The position numbers were made by a program, and so were the translations under genes. The notes beneath the pieces are model-generated. The model was given only the letters and a program-made list of their open reading frames with translations, searched no databases and had not been told where the DNA came from. DNA of 64,000 nucleotides from Myxococcales bacterium. GTDB lineage: Bacteria > Myxococcota_A > Polyangia > Palsa-1104 > JAEUJZ01. The stretch is taken from positions 81,754-145,753 of the forward strand of contig JAEUJZ010000073.1 of the NCBI GenBank assembly GCA_016794505.1. Direction: 5' to 3'. Shown in pieces: positions 34,795 through 44,335 of this stretch (the first letter of the stretch is position 1; each line of letters starts with the position of its first letter).

Positions 34795-35448
34795 TTATGG
34801 ACGCTTGGTCGGCTCCGTCGCGGCGCTGTACATGGCCAAGAGCGCATCGCGAAGCGCACGGTCTTTGACGTGTGCCACTTCGCTGGCCACCGACAGATCC
34901 CATGGCCGACGCGGCGGTGGACGCTCGACGGTGCGCGGAACGAAGTGGGTCCAGTCGCTGTACGCCGGCAGCGCTTTGACGGGCCCGACGCGAAAGACCA
35001 AGCGCTCGACCGCGGCCAAAGGTCGCTGCCGACGACGACGCGCCGGGGCTGCCGCGTCCGCCTTCTCGCTCGAAACCTCGGCCACCGTCGAGCGAGCCGC
35101 TGCCTGCTGCCGAAGCTTTAGGTTGACCTGTTCCAACAGCATGTCTTTGACATAGACCAGCTCGCTGGCCACGGCCGATGAGGACACGCGAACCGTCAGC
35201 GTCCCGGCGACAAGCTGCTCGGCGCGGGCCTGCGGCTCTAAGCGCGGCAGCAGGCGATGCAAGGACACGGCAAACGCCCGACACGCAAGCTGAGCGTGCA
35301 GCACCTCGGCAATGCCCAAGCGCTCGGCCGCTTTGTCGACCAGACCCCAGCCGCGCTCGGGACGACTGCGCGTGCGGCGACGGCGCAGGGTGGCCCGTCC
35401 CAAGCTGCGCTGCGGGCTGCGTGGCTGCGTAGGCGCTCGCGGGCTCAT
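34795..35448 (-). CDS. DUF721 (DciA-like) domain protein
   Basis: A 217-residue protein. After an Arg-rich leader, residues about 40-115 match the DUF721/DciA pattern: a Leu-rich helix, then AEQLVAGTLTVRVSSSAVASELVYVKDMLLEQVNLKL. The family includes DciA, which loads the DnaB replicative helicase in bacteria lacking DnaC; other members are uncharacterised. The C-terminal half is specific to this protein, with an Arg cluster and a conserved-looking WDLSVASEVAHVKDRALR helix. The ATG at 35448 overlaps the sulfatase-like gene stop (ATGA), so it ends the symporter operon. Confidence 0.8.
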   Translation of the reverse strand: MSPRAPTQPRSPQRSLGRATLRRRRTRSRPERGWGLVDKAAERLGIAEVLHAQLACRAFAVSLHRLLPRLEPQARAEQLVAGTLTVRVSSSAVASELVYVKDMLLEQVNLKLRQQAAARSTVAEVSSEKADAAAPARRRRQRPLAAVERLVFRVGPVKALPAYSDWTHFVPRTVERPPPRRPWDLSVASEVAHVKDRALRDALLAMYSAATEPTKRP

Positions 35449-36719
35449 GCATCCAGCTCTGGGCAAAGCTCGCGCAGTCGCGCATGCGCCGCGTCGACGG
35501 CCGGACCGTGAGTCTGCGGCATCTGCTCCTGTGGATCGGCGCGCAGATCAAACAGCAGCCGACGCTCTTCGTCGTATCTTTCGCAGATATACTTGATATT
35601 TCCCTCGGAAAATCCCAGGACCGCCTGCCCTTCCAAGCGACGCGGCGTCTGATACCCCATGCGCGAGCTATGGAAGCGCAGCGGACGCGTCGGCAAGAGA
35701 TCGGGCGGACACGCACGCTCTGTCGAGCCCACCCCAGCTTGCTGCGCGTCGCGGAGGATCGGCGACAGGTCGATGGCGCCCGCTGGGCAGTCCTGCGTCG
35801 AGACCGAAGCCAGCGACAGAAGCGTCGGCATCAAGTCCTGCAGCTGAACCCGCGCGCTGCTGCGTCGCGGCCCGACGATGCGCGAGTCGACGATGAGCAG
35901 CGGAATGCGCAGCAGCTCTTCATACAGCGTCGCAAAGTGGGCGGTCGAGGCATGGCCAACGTGGCCGTGTTCCAAGAGCTCGTCGCCGTGGTCGGCCGTG
36001 ATCACTATCGTCGTGTTGTCGCGCTGGCCCGTCTCGTCGAGCGTCGCCAGCACGCGCGCCAAGAAGTCATCCATTTGGCGGACGTTGGCGGCGTACAGAC
36101 GCTGCACCACCTCGCGATCTTCGGGCTGCAGGCGGTGCTCGTGGCGGGGCACGACGAACAGCGTGCCCACCGAGTCACGCACGCGCGCCGGAAGCTGATC
36201 TTCGTTCACGTCGAACAGCCGTCGATAGGCAGCCGCGGGCCAGTAGGGCAAATGCACGTACTTATAGTGATGCCACGCAAACCACGGCGATGACCGCGTC
36301 GAGGAAAGCTGACGCAGCGCCTGCAGCAGCAGATCATCGTCGGGGCCCGTCGGATAGCCTGGCGCCTGGCTCGCGTCATAGCCCAGGTTCTGGTAATTGC
36401 CGACGCGGTTTAGATAGCAAAGGTTGGGCACGCGATAGCCCGCCTGCGCCAGCAAGCCGGGCAGCGTTGGTCGATGGGGACGCGGGACGGACCACTCGTA
36501 CCAGACGCCATGCGCGAGCGCGTCTTCGCCCGTAAGCAGCGAGACGATGCCCGGCGAGGTCCACGGCCCGCTGGTGTACGCCTGATCGAAGCGCAGCGTG
36601 TGCGAGGCCAGCGACTGCAGGGTCGGCGAGAGCAGCACGCCGCGATACGAGTCGACGAAGTCCGCTCGCCAGGCATCGATGGTCAGAAGCAGCAGGTTGC
36701 GCGTCGGTTCGGCAGTCAT
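35445..36719 (-). CDS. Sulfatase-fold hydrolase/transferase with Thr at the nucleophile position
   Basis: A 424-residue alkaline-phosphatase-superfamily protein without signal peptide or membrane segments. Metal-site motifs are LLLTIDAWRADF at the N-terminus and VITADHGDELLEHGHVGH in the C-terminal half. The nucleophile loop reads GPWTSPGIVSLLTG: true sulfatases have Cys/Ser-x-Pro-x-Arg there, while this has Thr before Ser-Pro and no Arg, as in phosphate-transferring relatives. It may therefore act on phosphodiesters or phosphoglycans rather than sulfate esters. It overlaps the DUF721 gene and lies 33 nt downstream of a nucleotidyltransferase gene. Confidence 0.85.
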   Translation of the reverse strand: MTAEPTRNLLLLTIDAWRADFVDSYRGVLLSPTLQSLASHTLRFDQAYTSGPWTSPGIVSLLTGEDALAHGVWYEWSVPRPHRPTLPGLLAQAGYRVPNLCYLNRVGNYQNLGYDASQAPGYPTGPDDDLLLQALRQLSSTRSSPWFAWHHYKYVHLPYWPAAAYRRLFDVNEDQLPARVRDSVGTLFVVPRHEHRLQPEDREVVQRLYAANVRQMDDFLARVLATLDETGQRDNTTIVITADHGDELLEHGHVGHASTAHFATLYEELLRIPLLIVDSRIVGPRRSSARVQLQDLMPTLLSLASVSTQDCPAGAIDLSPILRDAQQAGVGSTERACPPDLLPTRPLRFHSSRMGYQTPRRLEGQAVLGFSEGNIKYICERYDEERRLLFDLRADPQEQMPQTHGPAVDAAHARLRELCPELDA

Positions 36720-36752
36720 TCGATACGCCCTATCACAGGAAGCAAAGCGCCG

Positions 36753-37682
36753 CTACGGTACGCCACGCAGGTGGGCGCTGGCGACGGAAAAACGCCGCAC
36801 GACCTCGCCATAGCCAGCCAGCGTGCCCAGGTCGACGATGTCGCCGGCAAGCAGCGTTCCATAAAGCCCACCGCGCTGCGCCAAGTCATTGAGCGCCGCC
36901 AAGAACCCCGCGTCGCACAGAGCCGCTCGATCGTCGCTGCGGCAGTGGCGATGCAGGGCAGCGTTCCAGGCCGGCGTCTGCACTTGACCAAACGTCGTCA
37001 GAAGCTCGTCAGGACGACCCTGCGCAGGCGCCAGAGCCACGATCGGAAGAGGCGTCGATAAGGGAATCTGTTCTTTGGCCGCATCCGCCCAGGGCGGCCC
37101 CAGGCGCACCGACAGCGTCGATCCCGGCCGATCATCCCGCCGTGCGCGACGCAGCCCAAACACGGCAGCCCCGGTCTTTTGGTGTGCCGCGACCAGGTGC
37201 GTAAGCGCGGTCTGATCAGGCAGGTGCAGAAGATCGGGAAACAGCACGGCCACAGCGAACGACGGCGCGGCTGCGCCCAGCGCTTCGAGGCCCCTCTCGA
37301 CGGCATCGAGCACGCCCAAAGGCTGCGGCTGATCGACGATGCGCACGCGCAGCCGCTGCCACAGGCGGGCCAAGGCCAGCGTCTGCGGCGACGGCGCAGA
37401 CAGAGACGACGTGGGCGCATCGAGAGCCGCCGCGAGCGCCAGCGAAAGAGCGCGCAAGCCGGGCTTGTGGGGGCTCGACACCACAACAAGGTCGCTCAGA
37501 CCCGCCGCTGCCGCTTCCAGCAGGCAGGCGGTCAGCGCGGGATACAGGCCGATGGGCAGAAGCTCTTTGGGACAGCCCAAAGAAAGCGGCGACAGACGAG
37601 TGCCCAGACCCGCCGCCGGCACGATCGCAGAAACAACCGGGGCTGTAGCCAGGCTCGAAAAAGGGGGAACGTGCTCAGCCAT
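36753..37682 (-). CDS. GalU-like sugar nucleotidyltransferase
   Basis: A 309-residue protein with the NTP-transferase signature AIVPAAGLGTRLSPLSLG and CPKELLPIG, the pattern of UTP-glucose-1-phosphate uridylyltransferases (GalU/GtaB). The acidic metal-binding element is VLFPDLLHLP, where most GalU have a Gly-Asp pair. The C-terminus GIVDLG-like stretch (DIVDLGTLAGYGEVV) also fits the family. It should activate a sugar phosphate, substrate uncertain. The SD TAAGGA overlaps the symporter stop, 11 nt before the ATG, so the gene is in one transcript with its neighbours. Confidence 0.8.
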   Translation of the reverse strand: MAEHVPPFSSLATAPVVSAIVPAAGLGTRLSPLSLGCPKELLPIGLYPALTACLLEAAAAGLSDLVVVSSPHKPGLRALSLALAAALDAPTSSLSAPSPQTLALARLWQRLRVRIVDQPQPLGVLDAVERGLEALGAAAPSFAVAVLFPDLLHLPDQTALTHLVAAHQKTGAAVFGLRRARRDDRPGSTLSVRLGPPWADAAKEQIPLSTPLPIVALAPAQGRPDELLTTFGQVQTPAWNAALHRHCRSDDRAALCDAGFLAALNDLAQRGGLYGTLLAGDIVDLGTLAGYGEVVRRFSVASAHLRGVP

Positions 37683-37698
37683 CGACGTGCTCTGATCC

Positions 37699-39570
37699 TT
37701 AGGCCGCGGGCTTTACATCCGAACGCAGCGACGGAGTGGCGACCAACCCGCTGGCCGCAGCACTGCTTTCGCGCAGCACGCGTGAAGACAGCGCCAACGC
37801 CACGAGCAAGAACAGACCGCCTTCCAGCCAGCGCATGAGCAAAAGCGCGCTCATCCCCAAGACCAGCGCAGCGGCAAAGGCACAGGTGTATAGACCGCTC
37901 GCCGCTTCACGCAGCGATCGGGCATGTCGCATTGGCTCGCTCGCTGCGTCGGCCACGTCGCCGGCCACCGGTCCCCAAAGACCAGGCGGTCGCGCCCGGC
38001 GATAGAACGAGGCCAGCGTCTCGGGCCGCTCGGCAGGGGTCAAAAGCGTCACCAGCAGCGTGAGCGAAAGACCCAGCCCGAACAGCACCAAGAACGCCTG
38101 CCAGTACGGCTGATCTTTGAAGGCCGGCACGCCGAGCAGCGGCACCCCGAACCACACGAAGTACGCCAGCGGAAAGCCCATCACAAAGCTCACAAGCTCG
38201 CCGTAGATGTTCAGGCGCCACCACAGCCAGCGCAGCAGGCTGACCGGCAGCACGAACAGCAACACCACCGAGTTCATGAAGTTGATCCAGGCGGCGTCGA
38301 TCTGTTCCATGAGCAGCCAGGCCCACAGGTTGCCGACCACCGCGACGAGCAGCGTGAACAGGCGAGCGGCCCAGACCTGCTCGCGCGGGGATGCGCTGGC
38401 GGCCGGGCGGATGGCGCGCAGATAGACATCGTTGAGCAGCGTCGAGGCTCCAAAGTTCAGGAGCCCGGCCAGCGTCGAGGTGTAGCCGGCGATGATGCCT
38501 ATAAGCAAAAATCCATATAGCCCCGCGGGAGCGTGGCGACGGACCAGCGTCGCCCACTGATCGGTGTCTGTGGGGACTACTGAGGCCGTCGGTGTCGTCG
38601 GTAATAGCGCCACGGCGCACAAGCCGATCAAGGCCAAGGGCAGCGTGCGCACGGCCAGCGACAGCACGGTATTGAATAGCTGACCGAGGGCGGCATGACG
38701 TTCGTCGCGAGCGGCCAGGGTCTTTTGCACGGCAGGCTGCTGATGGTTGGCCGCCGACCACAGGCCAAACAGGGCCAGCGCGAAAAGCGACATCGGGTCC
38801 AGGGCGAACTCGCCGAAGCGCGCGGCATCGACAGCCGGCGACGGAGGATAGGGGCTTAAAAAGGCCGCTCCACGCACGCGCTCGACGGTGGCGAGGACGG
38901 CAGGCAGGCCGCCTGCGACGTGCAGAAGCAGAGCAGCCAAGGCAAAGCGCCCCGCCATGACCAGCGCGAACTGCAGCAGATCCATATAGGCGACGGCCCA
39001 CAGCCCCGAAAGCAGCGTATAGGCCAGGGTCAGGCCTCCGAACACCAGCAGAAGCAGCGACGGAGACCAGCCGAGAAGCGGCGACAGGCTCTGGGCGAAG
39101 CCGCGCAGGACATAGCCGATGAGGATGGCCTGCCCGCACAGCACGCCGTACAGCGCCGAGAACACGCGAAAGCCGCGGGCCGGAGCACCGCCGTATCGGA
39201 CCTCGAACAAGTGGCCGGGGCTGGCGAGGTGCAGGCGTCGGAAATAGCGGGCCCAGAACACCGCCAAGGGCAGGCTGAAGATCGCGGCGACCCAATAAAA
39301 GCGGTGAAAACCAATGAAGCCGGCGACGAAAAAGATGTGAACCCAGAACGCGTCGGCACCGTCGCCCGTGGCCACGTCGGCGATGCCGATCAGCCACCAC
39401 GGCAGCCTGCGGTCGGCCAAGGCGTACCCTTCGCCGCTCTCGCTGCGTCGGGCGGTCCGACGCCAGCCAATCCACACCGCGAGCGCGACGCAGCACAGAA
39501 GGTACGCGGCGATCGCTGCGACGTCGGCGCCGTGCAAGCGGACCGGGCCGCCCAAAGGACCTTCCAACAT
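37699..39570 (-). CDS. Sodium:solute symporter family (SSS) transporter
   Basis: A 623-residue polytopic protein with about 13-15 hydrophobic helices. The SSS features include the early GWRRTARRSESGEGYALADRR loop, LPWWLIGIADVATGDGADA (helix 2), the Tyr-Gly-Gly loop, and GIIAGYTSTLAGLLNFGAS, which matches the conserved Na+ site region of helix 8. It should import a small organic solute (sugar, amino acid, pantothenate or similar) with Na+. It heads a minus-strand operon with the nucleotidyltransferase, sulfatase-like and DUF721 genes, and its start is 42 bp from the divergent STAND gene. The ATG at 39570 is used; GTG at 39579 is possible. Confidence 0.9.
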   Translation of the reverse strand: MLEGPLGGPVRLHGADVAAIAAYLLCCVALAVWIGWRRTARRSESGEGYALADRRLPWWLIGIADVATGDGADAFWVHIFFVAGFIGFHRFYWVAAIFSLPLAVFWARYFRRLHLASPGHLFEVRYGGAPARGFRVFSALYGVLCGQAILIGYVLRGFAQSLSPLLGWSPSLLLLVFGGLTLAYTLLSGLWAVAYMDLLQFALVMAGRFALAALLLHVAGGLPAVLATVERVRGAAFLSPYPPSPAVDAARFGEFALDPMSLFALALFGLWSAANHQQPAVQKTLAARDERHAALGQLFNTVLSLAVRTLPLALIGLCAVALLPTTPTASVVPTDTDQWATLVRRHAPAGLYGFLLIGIIAGYTSTLAGLLNFGASTLLNDVYLRAIRPAASASPREQVWAARLFTLLVAVVGNLWAWLLMEQIDAAWINFMNSVVLLFVLPVSLLRWLWWRLNIYGELVSFVMGFPLAYFVWFGVPLLGVPAFKDQPYWQAFLVLFGLGLSLTLLVTLLTPAERPETLASFYRRARPPGLWGPVAGDVADAASEPMRHARSLREAASGLYTCAFAAALVLGMSALLLMRWLEGGLFLLVALALSSRVLRESSAAASGLVATPSLRSDVKPAA

Positions 39571-39612
39571 GCGCGGCACTGTATGGTAGGCGACTGCGCG
39601 ACAGAAGGTGGA

Positions 39613-42600
39613 ATGCAGCTATGCGATATGCATTACAATGATTCTTGCGTGAGTTTGGTAGAGCCGCCCCACGAAGGCATCCCGACGCGGCCTGAGCTGC
39701 GTCGCCTGCTTGATGCGCTGCTACCGGGTGATAGCGACCTGAATGGGTTCGTGTACGACCACTACCCGGCCGTGCTGGCCAACTACCACCCAGGGCTGGA
39801 TCGCGTCGCCAAGCTGGATCTGCTTCTGGATCACGCCGAGCCGGCCGATCTGGTTCGCCGCCTGCGCGAGCGCGGACTGCACGGACGCACACGCCGCGCC
39901 AGCGAGGTCTTTAACTGGAGCGGCGAGCGCCATCGCAACGCCGAAGTCTTTGGCCGCCAACCGGTGCTGGAAATCCTGGCGCAGGCCATAGGCCACGGTG
40001 GCTGGGTGGTGCTAAGCGGCCGAATCGGCGTCGGCAAGACGGCTCTTTTGGTCCAGCTTCTCAATGCGCTGGAAGAACACCGCGGTCGCCCCGTGCCGCA
40101 CCACTTCCTGCGCCACACCGTCGCAGACTCGGCTCGGCCTGGCGTCGTGTTGCGAGCGCTTTCGGCGCAGATTGAGGCGCTGTTTCCGCACCTGGTCGAT
40201 CACGACGCCCCTCCCGAGCTGCGCTTGGTGCAGCTGTTGTCGCGTGTGTCGCGGCAGGGCCTGGAAAATGGCGACGACCTGATCCTGATTGTTGACGGTC
40301 TCGACGAGGTCGAAGCCGAGGGCCTGTCCAACCCGCTGCCGCGGTTCTTGCCGCCTGAGCTGCCACCGGGCGTGACCTTGGTCTGCTCGATTGATCCGAG
40401 CTACCCGCACTACACCTGGCTGATGGATCACGCCGAGCAGCAGCTGGGCGGCCACATCGACCTCGACGGCAATGTCGGCCGGGCCTCGACAGAGTCGGCT
40501 TGTCGCGCCTTGGTGCTGCGTCACGCCCCCCTCTTGGGACTAAGCGACGGTCAGTGCGAGCACGTGGCGCTGGCGGCGGCGGGAAACCTGCTGTGCGCCA
40601 CCAAGCTCCTCGAAGTCCTGCACAGCCAACGAGCGCAAAACGTCCCCATCGAGCGCGCCTTGCGCGACATGTCGATCGGCCTCGACTCGCTGTTGGCTCG
40701 CCTGTGGCATGGGCTGTCGAACGAGGCGCGAGCGGCGCTGGGCCTTTTGTGCGCTGCACGGCAAGCGCTGCCACTCTCGCTGCTTGACGATCTGCTTGGG
40801 CTCGATGAGGGCGAGACGGCTCATCACATGGTCGCGGCCCAGCCGTTTTTGCAGTTCGAATCGGCAGCGGCGCTAGGCCTGGCCTCACTGACGGGTGAGT
40901 GCGTCAGCTTCGCGCACAGCGCGCTGCGCAGCTTCGTCATTTCGGTCTTGGGCCCGACGGCCGTTCACCAAAGTCAGCGCCTGCTAGGCGCCTCGCTGTG
41001 CAGCTGGCCGCCGCTTGAGGACAACCTGTACGCGTTCCGTCGCAGCTATGCCCTGCGGCACGCCATCACGCAGCACATCGACTCGGACTCGGAATCGCAT
41101 GCCTCGCAGGTGATCTCGAACATCGACTTTCTGGTCGCTCGCTGCCAAGAGCACGGTAGCGCCGCCCTGGCCGAGGATCTAGAACACGCCGCAGCGCGAA
41201 GCGGCCAGCCTGAGACGGCACGGACCTTTTCCGATCTGGGGCAAGCGCTGCGCATCGGTGCCCACTGGCTGGGGTACGACCCAGGTGCCTTGCCGGGGCT
41301 GCTTTACAACTTGCTGCGCTGCGCCAACTGGACCGCCTCGACGATCGAGCGGGTGCTGAACTTCCCGCCGATGCGGCTGCGTTTCCGCTTGGTCCATCCG
41401 CTGCAGCGCCGCGATACCAGCGTGCATACGTTCGCCGGCCACTGGGACTCGGTGGTGGCGTGCGAGCTGACTCCCGACGGAAAGCGGCTGCTATCCGTGG
41501 GTCTGGATCACACGCTGCGGCTGTGGGATCTGAACAGCGGCGCGCAGCTTATGCACTTTTATGGCCACGCGGGTGCGCCGACGGCTCTGGCCCTGACTCC
41601 CGACGGGCAGAACCTGCTTTATCCGACGTCGGATCACTCGCTGTGCATCTATGACCTAAGCACCGGAGCACAGCTGCGGCGTCTGCGCGGTCACAGCGCG
41701 GCCATCACTGCCTGCGTCTTGCATCCCGACGGGAAACGCGCCTTGACCGCCGCCCGCGACCACAAGCTAAAGCTGTGGAACCTGCAGACCGGCGAAGAGC
41801 TGCTGACGCTGTCTGGGCATACCGGCGCCATCACCGCCTGCCTGATCAGCCGCGACGGCAAGCGAGCGATCTCAGCCGGCTGGGATCACAGCGTGCGCGT
41901 CTGGGATCTATCGAGTGGCAAGCTGCTTCACGCGCTGCATGGACACCAGGGCGCCGTGAGCAGCCTGCATCTTTTGCCCGATGACCAACACGTGGTGTCG
42001 GCGTCGTGGGATCACACGCTGATCGTGTGGCAGCTCTCGGCGGGCATGCGGCGCGTACAGCTCTCGGGCCATAGCGCACCGATCAATGCCGTCGTTGCTA
42101 GCAGCGATGGCCGCTTCTTGGTCTCGGTCTCAGACGATCGCACGCTTAAGGTCTGGGACGCCGAGACCGGCAAAGAGCTGCGCACGCTCATCGGCCACCA
42201 CGCCGGCATCAAGGGCTGCGTGCTTCTGCCCGACGGCCGATCGGTGATCTCGGTCTCGGAAGACTGGACGCTGCGGCAGTGGGATATGGCGACGGGCGCG
42301 CCGCTGCGCATCTTCGACGGTCACTTGGCCCCGGCCTTGTCTTGCGCCCTTACCCGCGACGGCAGGCAGCTGATCTCGGCGTCAGAAGACAAGACGCTCA
42401 AGCTGTGGGATCTCAGCCCGAACTATGACAGCGGGCGATCCGACGGACACATCGGCGCGGTCACCGCCTGTTTCCTTGGCGAAAACGGCGGCATGCTGGT
42501 CACCGCGTCGGAAGACCAGACGATTAAGCAGTGGGATCCATACACGGGCGCGGTGCAGCGAACCCTGATCGGCCACAGTGAAGCGGTCACGGCCTGCGCT

Positions 42601-43533
42601 CTGTTCCCTGACGGCCGGCGCTTCGTATCGACGTCTCCCGACGGAACAACCGTGGTCTGGGACCTGCCGCTGGGCAGCGAAGTTTTGCGCATCGTCAACA
42701 GCGCACAAGCGCGAAAAGATCGCATCAGCCAGCCCAGCGGCGCACTGCTCGCGATTCCATCCGATGACCACATGATCGAGCTTTGGGGCATGCCGCTCGA
42801 CAGCCCGCGCCGCGCCGAAAGCTCGATGGTCGGCCGCATCCGCACCTGCGCCGTGACGCGCGACAGTCGCTATCTGATCACCGGAGCCGGCGATCGCTTG
42901 CTGCGCCTGTGGGATCTCAACACCGGGGCCGAGCTTTTGCGCTTCACCGGACACACGGGCGCCGTCAACTCGTGCGCGCTGTTTCCCGACGGGAAACGCC
43001 TGCTTTCAGCATCGAGCGATCGCCTGCTCATCGTGTGGCAACTAGAGACCGGAAACGAGCAGCTACGACTTTCGGGACACACGGGAGCGGTGAATACATG
43101 CACCATCTCTTCCGACGGAAAACGCGCGCTGTCGGGCGGCTATGACAAGACGCTACGGCTGTGGGATGTAAACGGCGGCAACGAGATCATTCGCTTGGTC
43201 GGACACTCGGCCCCGGTCACGGCCTGCTTGATCACCGACGACGGACGTCGCGCGATCTCGGCCTCGCTGGACTATACGCTGCGCATCTGGGACCTGATGT
43301 CCGGCATGTGCATCGAAACGATCTATGGCAGCAGCGCCTATCTGTGCTTGGCAAACGCGGGAGACTGGCTGGTTGCCGGCGATCAAGCAGGCAATGTGTG
43401 GATCCTGCGCGACCAGATCATGACCACACCCAGCACCGAGGCGCGCCTGACGCGACAGTCGCTGATGGAATCGGTGCGCAAGTTCCTAAGCCGCAGCAGC
43501 AGCACCAGCCACAGCAGTACCAGCCAGCGCTAG
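39613..43533 (+). CDS. NACHT-type STAND NTPase with C-terminal WD40 repeats
   Basis: A 1306-residue protein. Residues about 20-85 (ELRRLLDALLPGDSDLNGF through LLLDHAEPADLVRRL) form a small helical domain of the effector-associated/death-like adaptor type. Next comes a NACHT NTPase with Walker A GRIGVGKTALL (near 136-146) and Walker B LILIVDGLDEVE (near 223-234). A helical region to about 600 follows, then 15 recognisable WD40 repeats (to about 1280), enough for two propellers. Such proteins sense a ligand with the repeats, oligomerise through the NTPase and recruit effectors; some are antiphage. No nuclease, protease or TIR domain is present, so the effector must be in trans. AAGG lies 4 nt before the ATG. 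Longer upstream frames are antisense of the symporter. Confidence 0.92.
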   Translation: MQLCDMHYNDSCVSLVEPPHEGIPTRPELRRLLDALLPGDSDLNGFVYDHYPAVLANYHPGLDRVAKLDLLLDHAEPADLVRRLRERGLHGRTRRASEVFNWSGERHRNAEVFGRQPVLEILAQAIGHGGWVVLSGRIGVGKTALLVQLLNALEEHRGRPVPHHFLRHTVADSARPGVVLRALSAQIEALFPHLVDHDAPPELRLVQLLSRVSRQGLENGDDLILIVDGLDEVEAEGLSNPLPRFLPPELPPGVTLVCSIDPSYPHYTWLMDHAEQQLGGHIDLDGNVGRASTESACRALVLRHAPLLGLSDGQCEHVALAAAGNLLCATKLLEVLHSQRAQNVPIERALRDMSIGLDSLLARLWHGLSNEARAALGLLCAARQALPLSLLDDLLGLDEGETAHHMVAAQPFLQFESAAALGLASLTGECVSFAHSALRSFVISVLGPTAVHQSQRLLGASLCSWPPLEDNLYAFRRSYALRHAITQHIDSDSESHASQVISNIDFLVARCQEHGSAALAEDLEHAAARSGQPETARTFSDLGQALRIGAHWLGYDPGALPGLLYNLLRCANWTASTIERVLNFPPMRLRFRLVHPLQRRDTSVHTFAGHWDSVVACELTPDGKRLLSVGLDHTLRLWDLNSGAQLMHFYGHAGAPTALALTPDGQNLLYPTSDHSLCIYDLSTGAQLRRLRGHSAAITACVLHPDGKRALTAARDHKLKLWNLQTGEELLTLSGHTGAITACLISRDGKRAISAGWDHSVRVWDLSSGKLLHALHGHQGAVSSLHLLPDDQHVVSASWDHTLIVWQLSAGMRRVQLSGHSAPINAVVASSDGRFLVSVSDDRTLKVWDAETGKELRTLIGHHAGIKGCVLLPDGRSVISVSEDWTLRQWDMATGAPLRIFDGHLAPALSCALTRDGRQLISASEDKTLKLWDLSPNYDSGRSDGHIGAVTACFLGENGGMLVTASEDQTIKQWDPYTGAVQRTLIGHSEAVTACALFPDGRRFVSTSPDGTTVVWDLPLGSEVLRIVNSAQARKDRISQPSGALLAIPSDDHMIELWGMPLDSPRRAESSMVGRIRTCAVTRDSRYLITGAGDRLLRLWDLNTGAELLRFTGHTGAVNSCALFPDGKRLLSASSDRLLIVWQLETGNEQLRLSGHTGAVNTCTISSDGKRALSGGYDKTLRLWDVNGGNEIIRLVGHSAPVTACLITDDGRRAISASLDYTLRIWDLMSGMCIETIYGSSAYLCLANAGDWLVAGDQAGNVWILRDQIMTTPSTEARLTRQSLMESVRKFLSRSSSTSHSSTSQR

Positions 43534-43614
43534 TCCGTCTGGCTCGCGCTGATCCAACGGAACGCAGAGCCGCGCGGGACGCACGAAGCGGGAAGCAGAG
43601 CCCCCTTTTTCTGA

Positions 43615-44274
43615 CTAGTGCAGCACCTGACCCGCGTTTTCGTCGTCGAGTGCGGCACTTGATTCGGCGCGCTGTTGCTGCAAATCCAGCACCAGATCGA
43701 CGATGTGCGACAGCGTCTCGAAGCGCCCCGTGAACGAATAATAGTACTCGGCACTGACGGGAGCGGCTCGCGACAGCGCTTCGCTCAGCGAGGCCTGCAG
43801 GCTGCGCGTGCCGGGCCGCAGCGCGATGCCATCGTCTTCTGCGTGTTCGTCCGCGAGAGCCGGGTTCAGCTTGGCCAGCGCCGTGGCAGCCATGCCAATG
43901 GGATCGAAGCGCAGCGGCACTGCATCCAAGTCGACACGCCAAAAAAGCGGCGAGGCAGCCGGGTCGCTTTCGCTTTCTTCGTCGGGGATGGGCAGGGCCA
44001 GCCAGCGTCCACCGAAGCGAGCGATGGCCAGATCGCCCAGATAGACGCCCAGCGCATAGGCCACAAGCCGCAGAGCGGCGATGTGCTGCGGCGGGTCGCT
44101 GCGCAGCCGATCCACGTAGTAGTCGATAAAGGCCAGCGATTCCTCGCTGCCATCCAACGCGCAGCCGGTCGCGCGCTGCACATAGTTGCAGGCGGCGCGG
44201 CGAAGCTCGGCGAGCGTATCGCTGGGGACGGTGCGAATCGAAACCGGGGACGACGAAGAGGGGCGGCTGGGCAC
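43615..44274 (-). CDS. Conserved-looking hypothetical protein, 219 aa
   Basis: A soluble protein of 219 residues starting at a GTG at 44274, chosen because GAGG stands 5 nt upstream and because longer frames run into the lipoprotein gene. After a Ser/Pro-rich leader the sequence has CNYVQRATGCALDGSEESL and AYALGVYLGDLAIARFGGRWL. I associate this pattern with an uncharacterised family common in deltaproteobacteria (a helical domain with a Gly-Gly-Arg-Trp strand). The C-terminus is Gln/Ala/Asp-rich. It converges with the STAND gene, 81 bp apart, and lies 61 nt downstream of the FG-GAP lipoprotein gene on the same strand. Function unknown. Confidence 0.75.
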   Translation of the reverse strand: MPSRPSSSSPVSIRTVPSDTLAELRRAACNYVQRATGCALDGSEESLAFIDYYVDRLRSDPPQHIAALRLVAYALGVYLGDLAIARFGGRWLALPIPDEESESDPAASPLFWRVDLDAVPLRFDPIGMAATALAKLNPALADEHAEDDGIALRPGTRSLQASLSEALSRAAPVSAEYYYSFTGRFETLSHIVDLVLDLQQQRAESSAALDDENAGQVLH

Positions 44275-44335
44275 GGCTACCTCGGGCGTGGGGATGCGTA
44301 TGCGACGAACAACCGGCGAGGCAGTGTGCCAGAAA

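Noticed and set aside
38920..39612. Upstream extension of the STAND protein by 231 codons
   Set aside because: It is entirely antisense to the symporter and Gln/Arg/His-rich. The ATG at 39613 with AAGG upstream fits the domain start.
41420..43410. Repeated DNA within the STAND gene read as a repeat array
   Set aside because: It is the coding of WD40 repeats; units differ at most positions and it is not a CRISPR or satellite.
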